From: Gadus chalcogrammus
Lineage: Eukaryota > Chordata > Actinopteri > Gadiformes > Gadidae
Direction of reading: 5' to 3'
Assembly (NCBI RefSeq): GCF_026213295.1
Contig: NC_079418.1
Span: forward strand, 5,327,479 to 5,391,478
Length of the DNA stretch: 64,000 nt
Every line of letters starts with the position of its first letter. Within the stretch, counting starts at the first letter, position 1. The position numbers and the translations under genes are program-made. The notes under the pieces were generated by a model. The model was not told where the DNA came from and made no database searches. It saw nothing but the letters and a program-made list of their open reading frames with translations. Positions 56,263 to 64,000 of the stretch are shown here, in pieces.

Positions 56263-57520
56263 CAGTGGCGGCTGGTGGTTTTTAAAGTGAGGGAGGAAGG
56301 ACTGCGCGCTTGGTTGCCATTGGCCTGCTTGCACTGTTGGTGTATGGTGGCATAAGAATGTGAGACTCAAGTTGTTTCAGGGTGTTTTGGTGAACTACAA
56401 AATAGCAGGGAGGGAGTTATGTGAATACAATTTATACAAAGCCACCAGTGGCATCACTGTAATTTGAGAAGGAAAGGATGCAAAGCATATTAGTCAAATC
56501 AGGCCTACTATTGATTTGTAAAAGTAAATAAAAAAATCTGGGCCTATCATTGGGCCTAGATCTCGACAAGTGTCAAGATCACGTTGGTGCTCACCAATGT
56601 GATCTAGACACTTGTCGTGGCGTTTGGTTGCCCTATCATGATTTTTCACATCAGTGAAACCATGAACAGCCCACGTTGGAGATTTGCTATTATTCATAAG
56701 CAAACAGGGCCAGCAATACAGTCAATTGCTTGTAATGCTACCAGTAAGCCATGCGTACCTAGCAAACCATGTAGCACTCACAACACTGACGTTGCCATTA
56801 CTTCTGGTGACCTTGATTTTGGGAAGTGGTCTACCTCTTTCTTTGGTCGCTAACTTAGCACTGTAACTCAATGAATGGAATGCTTTTTTTAATAAGACGT
56901 TAACAATGTCCTCCGTTTCCAATGTTTCCATTGTGCATTTAGGATCTCGCCATCGCAGATTTCACTTGCAGTTGCTCTGCGTCTCTGACTGAGCAATGCA
57001 CACCGGGTTTGTTATCGATAGCGTTGCCAGATTGGGCAGATCTCCCGCCCAATGATAATTTTTCTAGCCTAACATGGTTAAAAGTAGCCCAATTGGGTGG
57101 GAAATCTGACCAATCTGGCAACACTGCTCAACATCCAGGGATCCTGCTTATTGGTTCATAGCGCAGACGGATAGATTTTTGCGCGAATCAGACCCCTTAA
57201 GGTCCCACCCACTCAGAGGAGGACTTTCCTCCTCTCTCCCATTGAAACCCATGTTATCCACCGGCCGCCAGTAGTTTCGGGGAAATTAATGGGAGTCAAC
57301 GGTGGATGACGGAGGACGTTCCTAAGTAATTGTCAATAGGCGATAGGGGGTGCTAATGTCCCTTTACCCAGGGAAACGAACATTATATATTCAAAGGAAA
57401 TAAAGAAGTCATATTTAAGGGCATTAATTCATTACAATAGTCTGGGCATCTACATATTTTTATTCTCAACAATGTTAGGGAGGATCTTCCTCCCTCTCCT
57501 CAATGGAGAAGCCTCCACTG
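56263..57520 (+). mobile_element. hAT-like element, copy A (CAGTGGCGGCTGG family)
   Basis: Ends CAGTGGCGGCTGG and, inverted, CAGTGGAGGCTTCTCC; flanked by ATACATAC on both sides, though in a microsatellite this has low weight. 1,258 bp, no ORF of note. An internal near-palindrome at about 56573-56623 (CGACAAGTGTC ... GACACTTGTCG) can form a hairpin. A longer copy B lies at 58396-63425, and A supplies the uninterrupted state for several insertions in B. Confidence 0.82.
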
Positions 57521-57546
57521 ATACATACATACATACATACATACAT

Positions 57547-58353
57547 TAGGGCTGTCACTTTTTCCAAAAATGAAATTCGAACGAATTTCGAATGTCCATA
57601 ATTAATTCGAATACATTTGAATACATTCGACCCCCCCCCCCCCCCCCCCATAGAACTATTAAAAAAAAAAAAAAAAGAAACACGACAACGACTGTTGTCG
57701 TGTTTCTTTTTATTTCTTGTGGAAATCACGTATACCTACTGAATTCATAACAGCAAAGGATAAAAACACATCTTTGATAACACATTTGTAAACACAACAA
57801 GAGGAAGCTCCGACACACAAGTGCGGCTGTCTTTTACGTAACAATAACTGCTCGGAGCGCGATATGCGGAGCGCATGTCGTCCATGGCACACACAGCCTA
57901 TATAAACGAACAATCTGTGAGGCCGACCTCCAACACGGCATGCTGCTCTTTTTATTCCTTACGGAAAGAAAATTACAAGTAGTCTCGCAGCTCTCCGTTA
58001 CCGTTGCAGCTGCTTGTGTCAGCCGTGCTGTATAAGTCCCCAAACAGGCTGCCCATCGCGCCCAGCGCAGCAGCGGACTTTTCTCCCTGTCGTGTGCGAT
58101 CAGTGTCGGTCTCCGTTTCAGTGAGCTCGTGTGAGAGGCTTTCAGTCACGAGATGTTTCTGTGCAGGGGAAAGGTGGACTAACCGGGAGAAGCGGGGATC
58201 CATGAGGGCCGCTTTATTGAGGAGATGCCACTCGCCGCTGTCTTCTTCATAGCGCATTTTTACAGTTCGAATGGAGAATTACACTTCGAATTCGAACTTT
58301 TCACCCCACCTTCGAACGAATATTCGAACTTCGAATAAAAAGTGACAGCCCTA
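57547..58353 (-). mobile_element. Internally deleted hAT (TAGGGCTGTCACTTTTT)
   Basis: Inverted ends TAGGGCTGTCACTTTTT and AAAAAGTGACAGCCCTA, with ACATACAT on both sides (57539-57546, 58354-58361). Subterminal TTCGAACGAAT repeats. The interior has a 19-nt poly(C), an A run, a perfect hairpin (GAAACACGACAAC/GTTGTCGTGTTTC at about 57677-57708) and a fragment of hAT transposase on the minus strand. Confidence 0.9.
57973..58257 (-). pseudogene. hAT transposase fragment
   Basis: 95 codons: a WHLLNKAALMDPRFSRLVHL block, then LGAMGSLFGDLY and a downstream stop. The LLDPRFK-like and SLFGDLY blocks are typical of the middle region of Ac/ZBED-like hAT transposases before the C-terminal dimerisation domain. 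BED finger, catalytic core and hATC are gone. Confidence 0.75.
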
Positions 58354-58546
58354 ACATACATGCATGTATGTATGTATGTTTATGTATGTTTGTATCAGTG
58401 GCGGCTGGTGGTTTTTAAAGTGAGGGAGGAAGGACTGCGCGCTTGGTTGCCATTGGCCTGCTTGCACTGTTGGGTGTATGGTGGCATAAGAATGTGAGAC
58501 TCAAGTAGTTTCAGGGTGTTTTGGTGAACTACAAAATAGTAGGGAG

Positions 58547-59559
58547 TAGGGCTGTAACGATCCGCGTATCAAACCGAAAATCGCGATACTCAAAGCCACG
58601 AACCTGTCTCGCGGTGTGAGAAGGCAGAAGCGCGATATGCCCTTTCTAACTCTTCGGTCAAATTGTCAGATTGAAATTTGCTAATAATTTGTCTAAATAA
58701 TAGTCTGCTGACAGCGCCCCCTCCTATCGATGCCGTAAATATGTGACGAGATGTCCTCTCTGTGATCACAGCTCTCCGTGGCTACGGAGAGTTGCATTTC
58801 TCCACAGCCGTCGAAGTCCTCATGCGATATGAACGACATTTATCCAGAGTGGGCCAAGCGCGAAAAAAATTGCCTGTGTGATCCTGTCTCTATTGTTTTG
58901 TGTGATTTGACTGGCAGTTTGTCTGCTTATAGGTCGGAATGAAGCGGCCACCGATTATTGACAGGATGGGTACTTTATTCTACCGGACTCGTTCGCTTCT
59001 TCACTAGACACACGCGCTACCGCTCGCTCTCCTCGCTCGTCCACTCACTCGCTGACGTCACTCACACACGCATACGCACACTGCCATTCTCGCGCATACA
59101 CATATGCTACTCGTAACACTATGCCTCGTTATTGCGATGTTCATGTTTTTCCTCATCTATTGAAAGTTAGGCTATTAAACATGTTGCATTCTATACGGCC
59201 TGATTATGTCATTATTTAAGCTACATAGCCTAATAAGAAGCGCTAATAAGGATATTTGAATAAACCAACCAAACAGTTAAAGGGGCCCTATTATGCCTAC
59301 CAGCAAAAAGCATCCTCCAACTGCAATCTTTGGTTATTTCTTTATTAATTTAGCTATACTTTAATAGTATTCTTTCGGTTCAAATCTGTTCAGTGTTCCA
59401 AATTATTTGTTATTAAATGTTACATTAAGATAATTGGTATTTAAGTGTTGTTTAAATAAAATGCTTTTTAAATTTAAAAGAATCGTGGGATGTATCGAAC
59501 CGTGGGTCAAAAATCGTGATACAAACCGAATCGTGAATTTGTGTATCGTTACAGCCCTA
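58547..59559. mobile_element. hAT element (TAGGGCTGTAACGATCC)
   Basis: Inverted ends TAGGGCTGTAACGATCCG and GTATCGTTACAGCCCTA, flanks GTAGGGAG and GGAGGGAG (7 of 8). No transposase ORF. Confidence 0.88.
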
Positions 59560-60161
59560 GGAGGGAGGGTAGTTACGTGAATACAATTTATACAAAGCCA
59601 CCAGTGGCATTACTGTTATTTCAAAGATGGTGGGCAGCATGTCTTTGAAATGGACTAAAAGGGCAGAAGGAAAGGATGCAAAGCCCATTAGTCAAATCAG
59701 GCCTACTCTTGGTTTGTAAAAGTAAATAAAAACATTTGGGCCTATTTTTGCTCTCAATGACTGAAGTTATTGGTTGTGATTTAGCTATGTTTATTTTCAG
59801 TTACAATTGTTTTAAGAAAAGACTCAAGACCAAAAGTGATGCCATTTAAAATGCATCATGCTCTGAATCATTCACCCTTTCCACAATGTCAAACAGAACG
59901 GTCAGAGTAACAAACTAGTAAAAGAACGAGAACATTATTTCAAACAACCTGATCTATGGGCATGGTGCCTAGCAAGGAAAGTCGCATAGCAGCACCAACG
60001 TGAACTTGACATTTGTCTTGGCGTTTGGTTGCCCAACAGTGAAACCATGAACAGCCCACGTTGGAGATTTGCCATTATTCATTAACAAATAGGGCCAGCA
60101 GTACAGTCGATTGCTAGTAAGGCTACCAGTTAGCCATGAGTACCTAACAAACCATGTAGCA
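59560..60161. other. Interior of copy B, no gene
   Basis: Sequence of the CAGTGG family, partly matching copy A (for example CATGAACAGCCCACGTTGGAG at 60046 and 56661). No ORF. Confidence 0.6.
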
Positions 60162-60292
60162 CAGGGCTCCAGAGTGCGCCTAATTTGGGCGCACATGCGC
60201 CTAGAATTCGGGGTAGTGCGACCAAATATTTTATATGGGCGCACCGGTGCGACTGAAAATGTATCTGGCATAATTTTTTTACAGAGCAGTCT

Positions 60293-60485
60293 ATTCATAA
60301 TATTGTAATGACCACGGAAGAGGCCGTGGATTAAGTATTGATTAGACAGTGATTTATTAGATACCTAATAAACCGTTGGAACACGCAAGACCGGTAACCA
60401 TAGCAACGCCGGTAAACAAACCCGCGAAGCCCAATCCAGGTTTTACTGAAGGCATATATTTAATGGTCAAAATATTATTAATCAG
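60293..60485. mobile_element. Fragment shared with 7551-7703 plus 11382-11425
   Basis: Same sequence as the decayed hAT fragment that hosts the Harbinger, but here contiguous across AATCCAGGTTTTACTG. It is the uninterrupted target of the Harbinger. Confidence 0.9.
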
Positions 60486-61817
60486 CAGTGTTGGTAATAA
60501 GGCCGTTTAAAAGAACGGCGTTACGTAACTAATTACTATTTCCGTCGTTACAACACCGTTACTGTGAATTGATTGAATAAACTGCGTAATCCGAACGCAG
60601 TCCTGGCTCCAAACACAAACTGCTAGTGAGGAGACCGGGTGGATTAACAACGAGATAAGCGATTATGATTGGCTAAGGCAGAGTCATGTATCATGATAGC
60701 CATTCGGAGCCAGTGGTTTTTACAAACAAGGCAGGACACGCGCGCCACACACACGCAAAGGCACACACCAAATCGATTCGATGAAGCAGCAGAAATGGCG
60801 AGTGCAGAGCAATCCGATGAAAAGTTGGCATTTTTCTGTAGTATCTGGCAGATGTTCCACAGCCTTTGCAACCAAGCAAATTTCAATCCAGGCCCCATCC
60901 ACACTAACCCGGGTAAATGTAAAAACGCACATCCGCAATGAAAATGATCTCCGTCCACACTATCGTTTTCAGAATGTTTTGCATCCACGTTCCACACTGA
61001 AATTATTTTGATAAACAGTTTTTTTCATGGTTACGTTACTCCACCACGCCTCTCTGTTTAGATTACAGGCGCACGATCAGATGATATTTACAGTTGATCA
61101 GCTGGTTAATCATTTTCGACCCAGTCCAGAAACGCCGCTCCAAGTAGGCTACGGTTTGAACTGTCGTCTTTCGTTTTGTTTTACCATCACTTAAGAACAT
61201 TAAGTACAGCGCTCGCCTCCGGCGTTGGAGCAACGAATATGTTTGACTCAATATATCGAGTTGTTTCTGGAGATAAATTAGTGCAATGTACAGAGAGATC
61301 CTCATTTGCATTTCACCTGCCATTCTTTTGATGAGCTTCTCGGTCTATAGTGCAAGCTTGTGGCAGTGTCATGGCAATCGAACGTCATCGTTTCTGAAAG
61401 CCTCCGTCTGTCCACACTACAACGCGAACCCAGCGTTTTGACATTTATCCACCTCAGCGATCGTTTTCGAAAAGCATCGTTTTCAGTGTTGGAATTCTCT
61501 GTTTTAGTTTGGACGGAAGGACTAAACGGATGAATATTGATGCATTTGTAGACTTACCCGGGTTAGTGTGTGGACGGGGCCTCAGTTGGAAGCATATCAG
61601 GGCCTTGAATCGGCAGTTCAACCATTTAACCCATTAAGGCCAAGTGAAAACTGCTCAGAAAAATCCAAATCTTTCACATATAGCAACTTTCTTTTTTTTA
61701 AAGTAACGCAAATAGTTACTTTCCACTAGTAATTCAGTTACTAACTCAGTTACTTTTTGGAACAAGTAGTGAGTAACTATAACTAATTACTTTTTTAAAG
61801 TAACGTTCCCAACACTG
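60486..61817. mobile_element. hAT element (CAGTGTTGG) nested at level three
   Basis: Ends CAGTGTTGGTAATAAGG and CCCAACACTG; exact 8-bp duplication TTAATCAG at 60478-60485 and 61818-61825. Subterminal AACGGCGTTAC/TAACTAATTACT motifs at both ends. No transposase. Confidence 0.93.
60891..61581. mobile_element. GGCCCCATCCACACTAACCC element nested at level four
   Basis: Long inverted ends (GGCCCCATCCACACTAACCCGGGTAA versus its inverse with an extra CA), with further internal inverted words such as AAAACGC/GCGTTTT. No clear target duplication and no ORF. Superfamily unassigned. Confidence 0.8.
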
Positions 61818-62504
61818 TTAATCAGTGCCGTAAATATCGACGTGCAACCGGTGCAGCTGCCCGGGAGCCCAGACACTGTCACCCTCCCCCCCCCGTCAAC
61901 AACTCAGCGCAAGGCAGGCACGGTCCAACGCCCCCCCCCCTCCCCCTCTCAACAACTCACAACATGGGTGCACCATAAATACGTGCTGGTGCACCCAAAT
62001 TAAAAATGTAGGCGCACCAGTGTACCCAAGGAAAAAGTTAGTCTGGAGCCCTGCACCACAACACTGACGTTGCCATTACTTTTGGTGAGCTCGATTTTGC
62101 GAAGTGATCTACTTTTTTCTTTGGTCGCTAACTTAGCACTGTAACTCAATGAATGGAATGTTTAGTGTAATTAAACATGAACAATGTCCTCTGTTTCCAA
62201 TGTTTCCATTGTACACTTTATGTACAATGTTATGTAAATGTTAGAATCTCGTTATCCTTCAGATGATTTCACCTGCTTTGCGTCTATTAGACTGAGTGGC
62301 AATGCAGGCAGATCAGGTTTGTTATCGACAGCGTTGCCAGATTGGGCAGATTTCTCGCCCAATGATAATTTTTCCAGCCTAACGTGTTTAAAAGTAGCCC
62401 AATTGGGTGGAAAATCTGCCCAATCTGGCAACACTGCTCACCAGCCAGGGATCCTGCTTATTGGTTCATAGCGCAGCGCATATGTATTTTTGCGCGAATC
62501 AGAC

Positions 62505-63108
62505 TGTTACGACCCAGGGTCGTATGTGTATTTTTCAGTGTTGGATTTCGTCTGTGCTGTGGTTCCTCCCGGCCTGAAGGTGGTGTTACCACCCTTAGGC
62601 TCTCTCCCTCTCCAGGTGCTGCTCCTCCCGGCCTGAGGGTGGTGCTACCACCATTGGGGTTTCTCCAGGTGCTGGCTGTTGATTGGTGCAGGGGCTGGAG
62701 GAGCTGCTATAAATGGCCGCCGCTGGAGACAATCATCCTCCTTCTCTTGACCCTGCTCCCAACTGCACCAGGCTTACCATGTGGCATTATATTGTATTGT
62801 GTTATGTTAAAACTTAAGCAGTCCAGGTAATCGTAGGGGTGAGTAGCTTGTTTGGTTTATCGTTGTTTTCTCCTGTTTATCACATAGGGAGTCAGTGAGA
62901 ATCCTGTGAACTTTGCTTTCTTTGGTTTGTCGGTTAGGGAGGTTAGATTGTTTTGTTTGTTGTTTTGGCTATGCTCACCCCGAGGCTCCATCAATTGAAT
63001 AAATCAACTTATGCTGGACTGCAGCCCTGTGTGCCTGGTCGTCCTTGGGAGTGGGAAAAGAGGGGAGCACCATGTGTTATGTCCGGTTCCCCTAGGCCGG
63101 TCGTAACA
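62505..63108 (+). mobile_element. Solo LTR with 5-bp TSD
   Basis: 604 bp from TGTTACGACC to GGTCGTAACA, flanked by CAGAC at 62500-62504 and 63109-63113; copy A has the single CAGAC (about 57189). It has TATAAA at 62708-62713 and AATAAA at about 62998. TG...CA ends, promoter and polyadenylation signal, and no interior, all fit an LTR left by recombination. An internal CTCCCGGCCTGARGGTGGTG duplication lies at 62565 and 62626. Confidence 0.9.
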
Positions 63109-63441
63109 CAGACGCCTTAAGGTCACATCCACTATCTCCCAATGAAACCCATGTTATTCACCGGCCGCCAGTACTTTCGGGGAAATTAATGGGAGTCAAC
63201 GGAGGCTGAGGGAGGAGCTTCCTCCCTGAAGTAATTGTCAATAGGCGATAGGGGGTGCTAATGTCCCTTTACCAGGGGAAACGAACATTATATATTGAAA
63301 GGCATTAAAGTAGTCATATTTAAGGGCATTAATTCATTCCAGTAGTCTGGGCAATCTAAATGTTTTATTCTCAACAAGATTAAGGAGGATCTTCCTCCCT
63401 CTCCTCAATGGAGAAGCCTCCACTGGTATGTATGTATCTAT

Positions 63442-64000
63442 TAGGGATGGGCACGAGTAGTAAATACCAAACTCGAGTGATCGAAGGAATTCCTCAAGGA
63501 TCAATCGAGTACTCGTTTAATCAAATCTATTTTTAGAATGCAACGCATCTGCAGCAGGAATGGGCCTGAGGATGAACGGCAATATTACCAACCAAACATG
63601 TAATGCTTATTCTCCATCAAAACAGTCAGTTATCAGAGTATTCATTTTTTATTTTTGCAAACGTTCAAAACACATTTTCCTTACAAAAATAAATATGCGT
63701 CTCACAATTTAAATCACGTCGAATCAAGGCCTGTAACAGTTTAAAAAAAACAAAAACGAAACAAGTAGCCTAACCATTGCAAATAATTTAAAGCTGCAAA
63801 TAAAACGGCAGCAAATGGACTATGGAAATACTCAGCGTTGTGATCTTCTCTACACGGCCGGGATTAAAGCTGCGTCGACACACTTGGTTGCTGCGGGTCT
63901 GCTTTCCCGAACTCACCGTTGTGTTTCAGGAGCATATGTTGCCGCATAGTACTTTCTGGTAGCTCGATTTCGCTTTGGCATATTTTACATTTCACCTTAT
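63442..64000 (-). mobile_element. hAT element running off the window (TAGGGATGGGCACGAG)
   Basis: Left end TAGGGATGGGCACGAGTAG with ACTCGAGT/TCGAGTACTCG subterminal motifs. The right end is outside the window. A BED-finger exon lies on the minus strand near the edge. Confidence 0.75.
63864..63998 (-). pseudogene. BED zinc finger of a hAT transposase
   Basis: Minus-strand frame: KVKCKICQSEIELPEST, then MRQHMLLKHNGEFG and a stop at 63864-63866. CxxC...HxxxxH spacing is that of a BED finger. The N-terminal part lies beyond the window, and the stop soon after suggests degradation. Confidence 0.7.

Larger units (their letters stand above)
60162..62053. mobile_element. CAGGGCTCCAG element nested in copy B
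   Basis: Inverted ends CAGGGCTCCAGA and TCTGGAGCCCTG, with subterminal GCGCAC/GTGCGACC words facing GGCGCACCAG near the right end. The target in copy A reads GTAGCACTCACAACACTG, here GTAGCA...CACCACAACACTG; the duplication is eroded, so superfamily is likely but not proven hAT. Confidence 0.78.
58396..63425 (+). mobile_element. hAT-like element, copy B, host of a four-deep nest
   Basis: The first 150 bp and last 300 bp match copy A (56263-57520). Flanks are GTTTGTAT and GTATGTAT (7 of 8). It contains independent insertions at 58547-59559, 60162-62053 and 62505-63108. Comparison with copy A shows uninterrupted sites near 56415, 56773 and 57190. Confidence 0.82.

Overview
The window is nuclear DNA from a bony fish, most likely a teleost. 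Introns are GT-AG (one is GC-AG). Long CA/TG microsatellites are frequent. hAT, PIF/Harbinger, L2-like, Rex3/RTE-like, L1-like and retroviral elements are stacked on each other in the way typical of teleost genomes. One anchor to an ordinary gene is the last coding exon of a PRKX-type protein kinase gene on the minus strand (55874-55999). No species can be named from the sequence alone.

Layout. 1-7.4 kb: a minus-strand LINE, split by a 2.75 kb hAT element that itself carries a 5'-truncated second LINE with an 11-bp target-site duplication. 7.5-11.5 kb: a decayed hAT fragment split by a complete PIF/Harbinger element with a Myb-like gene and a broken transposase. 11.5-13.2 kb: microsatellites. 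13.2-24.8 kb: a KMT5A-like SET-domain gene on the plus strand whose exon phases all fit (predicted about 310 residues). Near its 3' end one 69-nt exon occurs four times in a roughly 580-bp tandem unit; the intervening introns hold an apparently intact hAT transposon and two related hAT copies. 25.7-30.7 kb: a second co-oriented multi-exon gene for a zinc-finger, Crypton-type tyrosine recombinase and SANT-like protein, with one frameshift. 30.7-37.8 kb: a hAT MITE, a minisatellite, long microsatellites and LTR-like fragments. 37.8-49.5 kb: an L1-like ORF1 split by a 6.8 kb endogenous retrovirus with nearly identical LTRs, then an L2/CR1-type LINE split by a Rex3-like LINE. 49.7-55.8 kb: mostly non-coding, with a hAT element, a foldback MITE and a hairpin. 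55.9-56.0 kb: prkx terminal exon. 56-64 kb: two copies of one hAT-like family; the second holds a nest four elements deep plus a solo LTR.

How the pieces relate. The SET-domain gene and the recombinase-derived gene lie head to tail less than 1 kb apart. The last duplicated SET-gene exon and the first large exon of the recombinase gene are both phase 0, so a read-through transcript skipping two small exons would join the SET domain and exon repeats to the zinc-finger/recombinase protein in frame. That neighbourhood (SET methyltransferase, amplified exon, domesticated or mobile tyrosine recombinase) is the most unusual part of the window. Most of the rest is a well-preserved record of transposon insertions, several with exact target-site duplications and some with an uninterrupted copy of the target elsewhere in the window.
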